Assembly: GCF_025989185.1 (NCBI RefSeq)
Contig: NZ_JAPDNT010000003.1
Location: 62,001-126,000 of the forward strand
DNA: 64,000 nucleotides
DNA from: Limobrevibacterium gyesilva
GTDB lineage: Bacteria; Pseudomonadota; Alphaproteobacteria; Acetobacterales; Acetobacteraceae
Direction of reading: 5' to 3'
The translations under genes were made by a program, and so were the position numbers. The notes under the pieces are model-generated. The model was not told the DNA's origin and searched no databases. It saw only the letters and a list, made by a program, of their open reading frames with translations. Each line of letters starts with the position of its first letter. The first letter of the stretch is position 1. Shown here one piece after another: positions 46,523-55,584 of this stretch.

Positions 46523-49399
46523 TCAGTTGAATCGTTCGACGCGATAATGCGGGTCGATGGCAGCGCCGTGAAGCACCGTATCGGCGGTGAGGCGCCCGGT
46601 GATGGGGCCGAGCGTATAGCCGTTGGCGGTGATGGCGTTGAAGAATCCCGGCAGGCCCGGCGCCTCGCCCAGGATCGGCGCGCGATCGACGGCGACGTTG
46701 ATGCCGGTCCAGCTGCGGATGATCGACAGGCCCCGCAGCGCCGGCAGCACCTTCGCGGCGACCCACAGATTGCCCTGGATGTTCTGGCGCAGATTGCGGC
46801 TGCGCCCATCCTTCGGGTCGAAGCTGCCGAACCAGCCGCCGCCGATCAGCAGGCCGCCGCTGTCCTGCTGCTTCAGCGACAGATGCCGGTGCGCCAGCGC
46901 CACCAGATGCTCCACCATGCGCGGCGCCGGCTCGGTGACGATCACCTGCTGCACCGTGCCGGTCACCGGCAGGTCGAGGCCGACCATGGCGCCGATGCGC
47001 CCGCCCCAGGGTCCCGCGCAGTTGACCACGCGGCCGGCGATTACGCTGCCCTTGGTGGTCAGCACGTGCCAGGCGGCGCCGTCGCGGGCAATGCCCGTCA
47101 CTTCCGCGCCTTTCAGCAGCCGCGCGCCGTGCCGCTGGGCCAGGCGGGACAGCGCCATGGTGCCGCGCAGCGGATCGATGCGGCCCTCGGCGGGGCAGAA
47201 CACCGCGCCGGTCATGCCGTGCGACAGCCAGGGGGCGATCCGGCGCAGCTCGTTGGCGCCGATCAGATGGGTCTCGGTACCCCAGCGCTTCTCCATCTCC
47301 ACCTTGGCGCGCAGCCAGGCCATGCCGGCCTCGCTGTCCGCCAGCATCAGGCCGCCCTCGGTGGACAGGCCCAGCGTCTCGCCGGCCGCGGCGGCAATCT
47401 GCTTCCACAGATCGATGCTGCGCGGCCCCAGCGGCAGGGAATACGCCGCGGGGCCACCGTCCTCGGGCATGCCGGGATAGCCGAAATCGTAGGACAGAAG
47501 CTGCGCGTGCAGGCTGCCGGCATTGGCGGTGCTGGCGGCGAACCCGGCCTCGTCGCGGTCGGCCACCAGCACGTCGGCCCCGTCACGGGCGAGGAAATAG
47601 GCGGTGGACAGGCCGACCGCTCCACCGCCGATCACCAGGATGTCGGCACGCCGCGTCTCCGCGGGCAGATCCGGCACCGGGACGCGGCGCATGTTGGGCG
47701 TAGGCGAGATCAGCAGCGGCGCCTCGAACTCCGGCGCCTCGAACATCAGGGCGGCGGCGGGCACCGGCTTCACCGGCACGCGCGGCGCGGCGAAGGCGTC
47801 GGCGCTGGGGGCGTGCGGGCACAGCCGGGCGACCGAGGCCGCACAGAAGCGGCCCTGGCAACGCCCCATGCCGGCGCGGGTGGCCTTCTTGAGGGCGGCG
47901 ACCGACACCAGCCCGCCGGTGATCTCCTGGCGCAGCCGGCCGGCGGTGACCTCCTCGCAGCGGCAGACGATGGTGTCGTCGGCCAGCGCCTCCGGCGGCG
48001 GCGGGCGGAACAGCGCCCATAGCGCGTCCTGGAATGCCTGCGCATCGGCCAGCGCCGCGCGGGCCGCCGGATCGTCCGGCGCAGTGAGGCCGAGGTCGCG
48101 CGCCACCGCGAGCCCCGCCAGCCGGCCCCGCGCCAGCGCTACCCGCGAGCCGCCGAGGCTGGCGCCGTCCCCCACGGCGAATACGCCGTCGAGCGCGGTG
48201 CGGCCATCGGCATCGGCCTCGGTGGCGAGGTGGCCAAGCCCGGTATCGACGAAGCAATGCGGGATATCGAGCGCGCGGGCGAGGCCGGTCTCCGGCTGGA
48301 AGCCGAGATTCAGCGCCACGACCTCCGCGGCGATCACCCGCTCGCCGGCCGGGGTCGCAATGCGGGCGGTCTCCACCCTGCCCTCGCCGTCCAGCGCGGC
48401 GATGCGGCTGCCCCACAGGATCGGCACGCCGGCACGACGCAATGTGGCGAGGTAGGACAGCCCCTGCCGCGCCAGCCCGGGCGATTTGCGCAGCATCGTC
48501 AGCGCATGGCGCATGGTGGCGAAGCCGGGCCGGGGTGCCGCTTCGACGACGGCTTCCACCCGCACGCCGCCGGCCAGCAGCTCGCACGCAAGTTGCAGAT
48601 TGAGCGGGCCGTTGCCGGCGATCAGGACCCGGTGGCCGGGCGATACGCGCTGGGCCCGCGCCAAGGTCTGCAGCGCGCCGGTGGTCATGACCCCCGGCAG
48701 CGTCCAGCCGGGAACCGGCACCGGGCGCTCATGCGCGCCGGGGGCCAGGATCAGGCGGCGCGGCTGGAAGGTGACGGCGGCACCGGCGACGACGGCCGCC
48801 ACGTCCTGCGCGCCGAACGCGCCCCACACCGTGGCGCCAGTGGTGATGGCGACGCCCGCTTCCTCGGCGCGGCGGCGCAAGGCCTGGCCCTCGGCGAACT
48901 GGGCATCGGGCGCCGGGTCCGCGTGGCTGGCGGCGAGCGGCTTGTGGTACTGGCCGCCGGGCGCGTCGCGCTCGTCCAGCACCACCACCGATGCACCGGC
49001 CTCGCAGGCGGCGATGGCGGCGGACAGGCCGGCGGGGCCGGCGCCGACCACCAGTACGTCGCAGGCGCGTGTCTCGGCCTCGTCGCCCTGCGGGTCCGGC
49101 GCCAGCGGCGCGGGTTCGGCCGGCATGGCGCCGGTCACCGCCATCCCGTCCGCCACCTTCTCCAGGCAGGCGCGCCGGCCGATCTGGCCGTCCACCGTCA
49201 CCACGCAGTCGAAGCAGGCGCCCATGCCGCAGAACAGGCCACGCGGGGCGCCGGTGGGCGTGTGGCGGAAGGCGACGATCCCCGCGGCGGACAGGGCGGC
49301 GGCGACGGTCTCGCCTTCCAGCGCCGGAACCGGTCGCCCTTCGAAATGGATGGTGACCTGGCGGGCGACCGGACGGATTGTCTTGTGGCTCAGGCGCAT
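46523..49399 (-). CDS. Three-part fused flavoprotein: 2Fe-2S, NAD/FAD and DAO domains (HcnABC/opine-oxidase type)
   Basis: The 958-residue protein joins subunits usually encoded separately. Residues about 15-95 are a plant-type 2Fe-2S domain (GLFCGMGACFDC, then C in RRACLEKV). Residues about 110-470 are an FAD/NAD oxidoreductase (VVGAGPAGLSAAIAA). Residues about 475-520 form a BFD-like Cys cluster (IVCRCEEV ... MGRCQGRFC). From about 585 a DAO-type amine oxidase follows (ILVIGGGAVGLSTAYFL). This is the order HcnA-HcnB-HcnC, as in opine oxidase, hydrogen cyanide synthase and D-amino acid dehydrogenases. It is the first gene of an operon with gamma-glutamyltransferase and is divergent from the hydantoinase. 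Confidence 0.88.
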   Translation of the reverse strand: MRLSHKTIRPVARQVTIHFEGRPVPALEGETVAAALSAAGIVAFRHTPTGAPRGLFCGMGACFDCVVTVDGQIGRRACLEKVADGMAVTGAMPAEPAPLAPDPQGDEAETRACDVLVVGAGPAGLSAAIAACEAGASVVVLDERDAPGGQYHKPLAASHADPAPDAQFAEGQALRRRAEEAGVAITTGATVWGAFGAQDVAAVVAGAAVTFQPRRLILAPGAHERPVPVPGWTLPGVMTTGALQTLARAQRVSPGHRVLIAGNGPLNLQLACELLAGGVRVEAVVEAAPRPGFATMRHALTMLRKSPGLARQGLSYLATLRRAGVPILWGSRIAALDGEGRVETARIATPAGERVIAAEVVALNLGFQPETGLARALDIPHCFVDTGLGHLATEADADGRTALDGVFAVGDGASLGGSRVALARGRLAGLAVARDLGLTAPDDPAARAALADAQAFQDALWALFRPPPPEALADDTIVCRCEEVTAGRLRQEITGGLVSVAALKKATRAGMGRCQGRFCAASVARLCPHAPSADAFAAPRVPVKPVPAAALMFEAPEFEAPLLISPTPNMRRVPVPDLPAETRRADILVIGGGAVGLSTAYFLARDGADVLVADRDEAGFAASTANAGSLHAQLLSYDFGYPGMPEDGGPAAYSLPLGPRSIDLWKQIAAAAGETLGLSTEGGLMLADSEAGMAWLRAKVEMEKRWGTETHLIGANELRRIAPWLSHGMTGAVFCPAEGRIDPLRGTMALSRLAQRHGARLLKGAEVTGIARDGAAWHVLTTKGSVIAGRVVNCAGPWGGRIGAMVGLDLPVTGTVQQVIVTEPAPRMVEHLVALAHRHLSLKQQDSGGLLIGGGWFGSFDPKDGRSRNLRQNIQGNLWVAAKVLPALRGLSIIRSWTGINVAVDRAPILGEAPGLPGFFNAITANGYTLGPITGRLTADTVLHGAAIDPHYRVERFN

Positions 49400-49490
49400 G
49401 AGGCGTCATCCTTGCGGTATCAGGGCGCATCGGTCGCCCCGACGCGGCAAGGCTGACACAGCAGCGCGACAAGACAAGAGGCGGGCGGGC

Positions 49491-50936
49491 ATGGCGGACT
49501 ACGATCTGGTGGTGCGCGGCGGCACCGTGGTGACCGCGGCGGACACGATGCGCGCCGATATCGGCATCAGGGACGGCCGGATCGTCGCACTGGCGGGGCG
49601 GCTGGAAGGTGCCGAGACCATCGACGCCGGCGGCCTGCTGGTGCTGCCCGGCGGGGTGGACACGCATTGCCATATCGAGCAGCTGCAGGAAGGCGGCGGC
49701 GCCGACGAGGAAAGCTGGACCACCGGCAGCACGGCCTGCTTCGCCGGCGGCACCACCTCGGTGATCACCTTCTCCACCCAGTTCAAGGGCCACGGCATCC
49801 TGGAGCCGCTGGCCGAATATCGCCGGCGCGCGCAGCAGGCCATGGTGGATTACAGCTTCCACCAGATCATCACCGATGCCAGCGACGAAGTCGTGTGGCG
49901 GCAGATCCCGGACGTCGTCGCCTCCGGTGTGCGCAGCCTGAAGGTGTTCCTCACCTACGACCCGCTGCACCTGGACGACCGCGGCTTCCTGCGCGTGCTG
50001 GCGGCGGCCCGGCGCAGCGGCGCCTTCGTGACCGTGCATTGCGAGAACTACGAAGCCATCAACTGGCGCACCGAGGCGTTGCTGAAGGACGGCCGCACGG
50101 CGCCGAAATACCATGCCTGGGCGCGCCCACGCATGATCGAGCGCGAGGCCACCCACCGCGCCATCGCGCTGGCCGAGCTGGTGGACCAGCCGATCCAGAT
50201 CTTCCATGTCTCCTGCAGCGAAGTCGCCGACGAGATCGCGCGCGCCCGGGCCCGCGGCCTGAAGGTATGGGGCGAGACCTGCCCGCAATATTTCGTGCTG
50301 TCCGCCTCCGACATGGACCGGCCTGGCTTCGAGGGTGCCAAGTTCATGTGCAGCCCGGCGCCGCGCACGGCTGCGGATTCCGAAGCGTTATGGAACGACA
50401 TCCGTGCGGGTACATTGGACATCGTCTCGTCGGACCATAGCGGCTGGTCCTATGACGGCGCGCGCGGCAAGAAGGTGAACGGCGCGGACGCGAATTTCCG
50501 CGACATCCCCAACGGCGTGCCCGGCCTCGCCGCGCGCCTGCCCATCCTGTTCAGCGAAGGCGTGGCGAAGGGCCGGATCGACGTCAACCAGTTCGTGCGC
50601 ATCACCGCGACCAACCCGGCGAGGCTGTTCGGCCTATATCCGCGCAAGGGCAGCATCGCCCCGGGCTTCGACGCCGACCTGGTGCTGTGGGACCCGGCGC
50701 GGAAGACGACGCTGACCAACGCGCTGATGCAGCATGTCATCGACTACACGCCGTACGAAGGCATCGAGGTGACGGGCTGGCCGGTCGCCACCATCCGCCG
50801 CGGCGCGGTGGTGATGCGCGATGGCCATGTGCAGGCGGAGCCGGGCAGCGGGACGTTCCTGGCGCGCGGCGGCTACGACATGATCAAGCCGCGCGGGGTG
50901 CTGCCCGACGGGTTCGACGCGTCGCGCTTCGCCTGA
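49491..50936 (+). CDS. D-hydantoinase/dihydropyrimidinase family amidohydrolase
   Basis: The 481-residue metal-dependent hydrolase opens cyclic ureides such as hydantoins or dihydropyrimidines. It has DTHCHIEQLQ (metal His pair), the lysine in SLKVFLTYD that should be carbamylated, later metal His residues near VTVHCENYEA and IFHVSCSE, and the Asp in VSSDHSGW. The start is ATG 49491, matching DYDLVVRGGTVVTA. It is divergent from the fused flavoprotein, with 91 nt between starts, so the two may share regulation. Confidence 0.9.
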   Translation: MADYDLVVRGGTVVTAADTMRADIGIRDGRIVALAGRLEGAETIDAGGLLVLPGGVDTHCHIEQLQEGGGADEESWTTGSTACFAGGTTSVITFSTQFKGHGILEPLAEYRRRAQQAMVDYSFHQIITDASDEVVWRQIPDVVASGVRSLKVFLTYDPLHLDDRGFLRVLAAARRSGAFVTVHCENYEAINWRTEALLKDGRTAPKYHAWARPRMIEREATHRAIALAELVDQPIQIFHVSCSEVADEIARARARGLKVWGETCPQYFVLSASDMDRPGFEGAKFMCSPAPRTAADSEALWNDIRAGTLDIVSSDHSGWSYDGARGKKVNGADANFRDIPNGVPGLAARLPILFSEGVAKGRIDVNQFVRITATNPARLFGLYPRKGSIAPGFDADLVLWDPARKTTLTNALMQHVIDYTPYEGIEVTGWPVATIRRGAVVMRDGHVQAEPGSGTFLARGGYDMIKPRGVLPDGFDASRFA

Positions 50937-51026
50937 CCGCGCCGCCCTTCGCGCACGCGGTCACACGCACGTGCCTTGCGTGCCCGATGAGAGGTCCGCA
51001 ATTATTCCGCCTCAATTTCGAGGCCC

Positions 51027-53849
51027 GTGGTCGTGGACACGAATCCCGTCAAACGCCTTGGAGAAGTGCTGGCCGAGGAATTCGGCGCGATCCACGCGCC
51101 AGCCGACCCGATGCCCCCGGACGAGGCGGAATACCGCCAGCGCACCATCAGGATGCGGCAATCCGCCCTGTGCCTGTCCGGCGGAGGCGTGCGCAGCGCG
51201 GCGTTCTGCCTCGGCGTCATCCAGGCGCTGGCGCGCAAGCGGCTGCTGTCGGCGTTCGATTACCTGTCCACCGTGTCTGGCGGCGGCTTCACCGGGGCAT
51301 GGCTGCAAAGCCTGATCCTGAATCATGGCGGCGCGGTCGCGGCGGAGGCATTGCTGGGCAACCACGAGCCAGCCCCCGAGTTGCGCCGGCTGCGTGGCTA
51401 TACCAACTACCTCACGCCGCAGATGGGGTTGCTGTCGGCCGATACATGGACCGGAGTCGTTCTTTATCTGCGCAACGTCCTGCTGAACTGGGTGGCGTTC
51501 GGGCCGCTTTTCCTGCTCGCTGTGCTGGCCGCGATCTTCTACCGGACCGTCCTGTGGAAGGCCGCCCAGTTCGCGTTGGCGCCGCTGTTCCTCGCCGTCG
51601 CGGCCGCATGTCTCGTGGTCGCTGCGGTCCGGGCCTGCAAGGACCTGCCGAGCCATCGCCCGCGACGCAACGCCGGCGCGCAGGCCGCCGACTATGTGTC
51701 CACAGATTCCGTGCGCCGGTGGGTTCTGCAGCCGTTGCTGGCCTGGGCGTTCCTGGCGCCGGCCTCGCTGGCGCAATGGCTGCAGGCGACGGGGCAGCCC
51801 CTGGACGCCGAGAATTCCGGGCAGATCTGGGCGCGGCTAGGAGAGGCGCAAGACTGCTTCGTATGGCTGCCGCATGGCTGCCTGGCCTGGCTGCCGCGCT
51901 GGTATTTCGCCGTGACCAGCCTGCCCTTCGTCTATTTCGCGACGATGACCATGGGCTACCTCGCCGCCGCCTTCTGGCGGCGCAGCCGCGATCCCGGCGT
52001 AAAGCTGTATGCCGAGAACTTCCCCGCGTGGCTGTGGTCGACGGTCGCCGCCACCGCCTTCATCTGCATCGGCCTGCTGCTGCTGCGCAGGATGTCGCCC
52101 GACGACCTCGCGGCCACGCTCGCGGTGCTGGGGCCGTTCTGGCTGGTGCTGTCCAGCATGTTGCAGGCAATGGTGTTCGTGGGCATCCGCCGCGACGCCA
52201 GGCTCGGCGATCTCGACCGCGAGTGGCTGGCGCGGCTCAGCGCGCTGAAGCTTCGTGCAGCCCTGCTCTGGGCGCTGTTCGGAATCTGCTGCCTGTGGCT
52301 GCCGGGGACCGTGTTCCATGTTCCCGAGAATTCGTTGCCGATCTGGGTCGTGGGATTCGCCACCATGCTCTCCGGTCCCGCCGCCGCATGGCTGGGCAAG
52401 CAGGTGATGTCCCGGGTCGAGGCGGCCGCCAGCGAATCCGGCACATCCAGGGTCCCTCTGGTATGGGTGCTGAACGCGTTGTCGGCGCTGTTCGCGGTCG
52501 GGCTGCTGGCGCTGCTGGGCTATTGGATCGGAGAGTTGCTGGGGCAGCTGCAGCTTGCTCTGGGCGAGCTGATCCTGCGGCCGATCGTGTGGACGCATAT
52601 TTCCGGCTGGCCGGACGTCGTGCGCTGGCACATGTGGTATGCCGCCGACCCACTGCCGTTGCAGGCGCTGCTCTGCGCCGTGCTGTGGTGGCTGATCGTG
52701 CGGCAGTCGAAGCGGATCAACGTCAACCGGTTCTCGATGCACGGCGTCTACCGCAACCGGCTGACCCGCGCCTTCCTGGGTTCGGCCCGCCCCGAGCGGC
52801 ACCCGGACCCGTTCACCGGCTTCGACCCGGCCGACAACCCGCGCCTGGCGCGGCTGGGCATCGTTGCGGGAGCAATGCGCAAGCTGTTCCCGGTGATCAA
52901 CATGGCGTTGAACCTGACGTCGGACCGGCGCAGCGACTGGGCCGAACGCAAGGCCGCGTCCTTCACGGCGACGCCGCTGGCCTGCGGCTCGGCCGTGCTT
53001 GGCGATGACGGCCGCTATGTCTGCACGGAACGCTACGCGGGCAACGAGTATCCGACGGTCAAACGCGGCGCCAATGGCGACGGGGGCATGACGCTGGCCA
53101 CCGCCATGACCATTTCCGGCGCCGCGGTCAGCCCGAACTGGGGCTACCACTCCTCGCCGCTGACCGCGTTCCTGATGACGCTGTTCAACGTAAGGCTGGG
53201 GGCGTGGCTGCCGAACCCGGCTGTGGTCACCGCTCCCGCCGACCTGAACCTCGCCATGCCGCGCAACGCCCTGTACTCGATGCTGGGCGACCTGCTGGGC
53301 ATCACCACCGGCCAGAACCCGGCAATCTACCTGTCGGATGGCGGGCATTTCGAGAATCTTGGCCTCTATGAAGTGCTGCGCCGGCGCTGCCGGCTGGTCG
53401 TGGTGGTGGATGCCGGGCAGGATCCGGGCTGCACGTTCACCGATCTCGGCAACGCCATCCGCAAGGCCTTCATCGATCTGCAGGTGGCGGTGACCCTTCG
53501 CCACGCGCGCGTCGCCGCGCGCGATGCCGCGGGCAATGAGATGCTGGGTTTCGCGCTGGGCACGATCCAGTATCCCGAGAACGCCTCGGGTTTGCTGCTG
53601 TACGTGAAGCCATGCTGGCTGCCCAACCTGCCGGCGGACGTGCGCGCCTATGGCGCGCTGAACCCGGAGTTCCCGCATGAGAGCACGCTGGACCAGTGGT
53701 TCACCGAGAGCCAGTTCGAAAGCTATCGCCGGCTGGGCGAATTCCAGATGGAGCAGATCCTGGAACGGGTGACGCCGGGGGACCTGGACGGGCTGTTCCT
53801 GGCGGGACACCGGCTGCTCCGCCGGCGCCCCGCGGCGGAGGGCGCGTAG
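51027..53849 (+). CDS. Patatin-like phospholipase with large transmembrane insert
   Basis: The 940-residue protein has a patatin oxyanion loop in LCLSGGGVRSAAFCLGVIQA, a nucleophile elbow STVSGGGFTG (Ser84) and the dyad Asp771 in YLSDGGHFENLGLYE. Between them lies an insert of about 690 residues with many hydrophobic segments, for example LLFLLAVLAAIFY-like stretches and LLALLGYWIGELL, so the lipase is anchored in a membrane domain. The elbow lacks the usual first glycine of GxSxG. It starts at GTG 51027 (a second GTG at 51033 is in frame) and is not in an operon. It probably hydrolyses acyl lipids. Confidence 0.82.
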   Translation: MVVDTNPVKRLGEVLAEEFGAIHAPADPMPPDEAEYRQRTIRMRQSALCLSGGGVRSAAFCLGVIQALARKRLLSAFDYLSTVSGGGFTGAWLQSLILNHGGAVAAEALLGNHEPAPELRRLRGYTNYLTPQMGLLSADTWTGVVLYLRNVLLNWVAFGPLFLLAVLAAIFYRTVLWKAAQFALAPLFLAVAAACLVVAAVRACKDLPSHRPRRNAGAQAADYVSTDSVRRWVLQPLLAWAFLAPASLAQWLQATGQPLDAENSGQIWARLGEAQDCFVWLPHGCLAWLPRWYFAVTSLPFVYFATMTMGYLAAAFWRRSRDPGVKLYAENFPAWLWSTVAATAFICIGLLLLRRMSPDDLAATLAVLGPFWLVLSSMLQAMVFVGIRRDARLGDLDREWLARLSALKLRAALLWALFGICCLWLPGTVFHVPENSLPIWVVGFATMLSGPAAAWLGKQVMSRVEAAASESGTSRVPLVWVLNALSALFAVGLLALLGYWIGELLGQLQLALGELILRPIVWTHISGWPDVVRWHMWYAADPLPLQALLCAVLWWLIVRQSKRINVNRFSMHGVYRNRLTRAFLGSARPERHPDPFTGFDPADNPRLARLGIVAGAMRKLFPVINMALNLTSDRRSDWAERKAASFTATPLACGSAVLGDDGRYVCTERYAGNEYPTVKRGANGDGGMTLATAMTISGAAVSPNWGYHSSPLTAFLMTLFNVRLGAWLPNPAVVTAPADLNLAMPRNALYSMLGDLLGITTGQNPAIYLSDGGHFENLGLYEVLRRRCRLVVVVDAGQDPGCTFTDLGNAIRKAFIDLQVAVTLRHARVAARDAAGNEMLGFALGTIQYPENASGLLLYVKPCWLPNLPADVRAYGALNPEFPHESTLDQWFTESQFESYRRLGEFQMEQILERVTPGDLDGLFLAGHRLLRRRPAAEGA

Positions 53850-53966
53850 GGCCTGTTCCTGCCGCGGCGAGCGGCTATCATTGCGGTGTGCGCCCATTGC
53901 CGTGCATGCCCCGGGGAGCAGCGCACGCCTGCGGTCCGGTGGCGCGCGGCGTCCCGGTGCTGCCTT

Positions 53967-53998
53967 CGATTGCAGAGTCCAACGATTGCAGAGTCCAA
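53967..53998. repeat. Tandem 16-bp direct repeat, two copies
   Basis: CGATTGCAGAGTCCAA occurs twice in perfect tandem (53967-53982 and 53983-53998), ending 12 nt before the ATG of the M24 gene. It may be a tandem duplication or a binding site for a regulator. Confidence 0.8.
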
Positions 53999-54010
53999 CA
54001 GGAGACCAGA

Positions 54011-55198
54011 ATGGCCTTTCTCGGCACCGCCGTCCGCGAATACCGCCTCGGCCTGATGCGTGATCTGATGGATCGCGAAGGGCTCGATGCGATCGCGCTG
54101 ACCACGGCGGATTTCTTCCAGTTCGCCACCAATTTCAGCACCGACGTGCAGCCCTGGGAACGGCCGATCGTTTGCGTCGTGCCGCGCAACGGCGAGCCCT
54201 TCGCCATTCTCAACGAGCTGTCCACCAACCATTGGCGCTACGCCGCCGAGGACCAGCGGCTGTGGCTGTCGGATGCCGAATTCTATGCCGAGCATCCCCG
54301 CGTCGGCGCCCGCACGGCGCTGGTCAGCCAGTGGCCCGACATGGTGGCGGCGAAGCTGAAGCAGGCAGGCCTGGGCGGCGCGCGCATCGGGGCCGATGGC
54401 GGGGGGCCGCTCGCGAAGGCGGTTGCATTGCTGCCCAAGGCCAGGCTGGAGCTGATCGTGGCCGACCTGCGCGCCCTGCGCTGGCAGAAGCACCCCGAGG
54501 AGATCGCTCTGATGCGCGAGATCGCCGCCCTGTCGGACTGGGTGCAGGACCGCTATCGCGAGAACATCCGGCCGGGCCGCATGGTGCAGGAGTTGGACAT
54601 GGCCATGGCCGCGCTGATGGCCGAGGAAGGCGGGCGGCGATTCCCGGGCGAGCATCTGGAGATCATGCGCTGCTGGACGCTGTCGGGCCCGGCCTCGGCG
54701 GCGCCGCATGGGGACGGGCGGCAGGCCGGCGCGCGCATCGAGAAGGGGCACGGCCTCGTCAACATCGTCATCCCGCGCGTGAACGGGCTTGTGGTGGAGA
54801 ACGAGCGGACCTGGTTCTGCGGCGAACCATCGGCCGAGCAGAAGCGGCTGTACGAGACCGTCACGGCCGCCAACGAGGCTGCCGCCGCCGCCGCGGTGAC
54901 AGGCAACCCGGTGCTGTCCATCGACGCGGCGGCGCAGGCCGTGATCGAGCGCGCCGGCTGCGGCGAATACATCCTGCACCGGACCGGTCACGGCATCGGC
55001 GTGCTCGGCCATGAGTTCCCGGAGGATATGGCCTTCAACACCCGGAAGCTGCTGGAGCGTGAGGTCTATTCCGCCGAGCCGGGCCTGTATGTGTTCGGCC
55101 TCGGCGGCTTCCGCCACGACGATACGGTCGTGGTCGGCCAGGTACCGGAGGTGCTGACCAAGGCGCCGAAGGATCTTCGCAGCCAGACGATCCTGTAA
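54011..55198 (+). CDS. M24 family (pita-bread fold) hydrolase with altered metal site
   Basis: The 395-residue protein has an N-terminal creatinase-type domain and a C-terminal M24 catalytic domain. The catalytic HRTGHGIGVLGHEFPE is intact, and the first C-terminal Glu is kept in SAEPGLYVF. Where metallo-members have two Asp ligands it reads IVIPRVNGLVVENERTW, and the last Glu is Asp in FRHDDTV. So the usual dimetal site looks changed, as in creatinase. It might act on a guanidino, ureido or ectoine-like compound rather than X-Pro peptides. GGAGACC precedes the ATG. Confidence 0.83.
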   Translation: MAFLGTAVREYRLGLMRDLMDREGLDAIALTTADFFQFATNFSTDVQPWERPIVCVVPRNGEPFAILNELSTNHWRYAAEDQRLWLSDAEFYAEHPRVGARTALVSQWPDMVAAKLKQAGLGGARIGADGGGPLAKAVALLPKARLELIVADLRALRWQKHPEEIALMREIAALSDWVQDRYRENIRPGRMVQELDMAMAALMAEEGGRRFPGEHLEIMRCWTLSGPASAAPHGDGRQAGARIEKGHGLVNIVIPRVNGLVVENERTWFCGEPSAEQKRLYETVTAANEAAAAAAVTGNPVLSIDAAAQAVIERAGCGEYILHRTGHGIGVLGHEFPEDMAFNTRKLLEREVYSAEPGLYVFGLGGFRHDDTVVVGQVPEVLTKAPKDLRSQTIL

Positions 55199-55212
55199 GG
55201 CGCGCGATGGCG

Positions 55213-55342
55213 CTAGTGTCCTGCCCCCGAAGTCCGTCGCATCTTGCGGCGGACGCAGGGGCCAGCAGGCCACTGAGAATAAAGGCCGGTGTCCTGAACC
55301 TGAAGTTCGCATAGGTGGCGAACTTCGGGGGCAGGGCACTAG
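55213..55342. mobile_element. MITE-like element with imperfect terminal inverted repeats
   Basis: The ends CTAGTGTCCTGCCCCCGAAG (55213-55232) and the complement of 55323-55342 match at 22 of 24 positions if extended by four bases. The 130-bp element has no coding capacity and ends with CTAG, the type of target seen for IS630-like transposons. Inside are a second copy-like motif, GTGTCCTGAACCTGAAGTTCGC, and a 9-bp hairpin (55302-55310 with 55318-55326). The right end contains the stop codon of the 81-residue gene. Confidence 0.75.
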
Positions 55343-55584
55343 GCTTTGTCTACCGTCACCTTCACCGGCGAGCGGGCCACCGACTTGATGGCCGGGCGCG
55401 GACGGCCCGAAGCCCGGCCGATCTCCTGGTCCTGGGCCTCGATGATCTCCTTGGCCGGCGCGTCGCCGTCGAGGCCGGTAAGGGCGGTCGCAGGAACGCG
55501 GCGATTGGAGGTGCGGGTGCCGTCGACATAGAGCACGTCGAAGAAGACGAAGCTGGTCTCGATCCGGCGCTTAGGGTGTGCCAT
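55339..55584 (-). CDS. Conserved small hypothetical protein, 81 aa
   Basis: The protein begins MAHPKRRIETSFVFFDVLYV, with a short strand-helix pattern, and has a basic C-terminal stretch (GRPRPAIKSVARSPV). I recall similar proteins in Acetobacteraceae but no function. GGAGGG precedes the ATG at 55584. It overlaps the 69-residue gene upstream by 14 nt. Its TAG stop lies inside the right inverted repeat of the MITE-like element, so the native C-terminus may have been altered by insertion. Confidence 0.7.
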   Translation of the reverse strand: MAHPKRRIETSFVFFDVLYVDGTRTSNRRVPATALTGLDGDAPAKEIIEAQDQEIGRASGRPRPAIKSVARSPVKVTVDKA

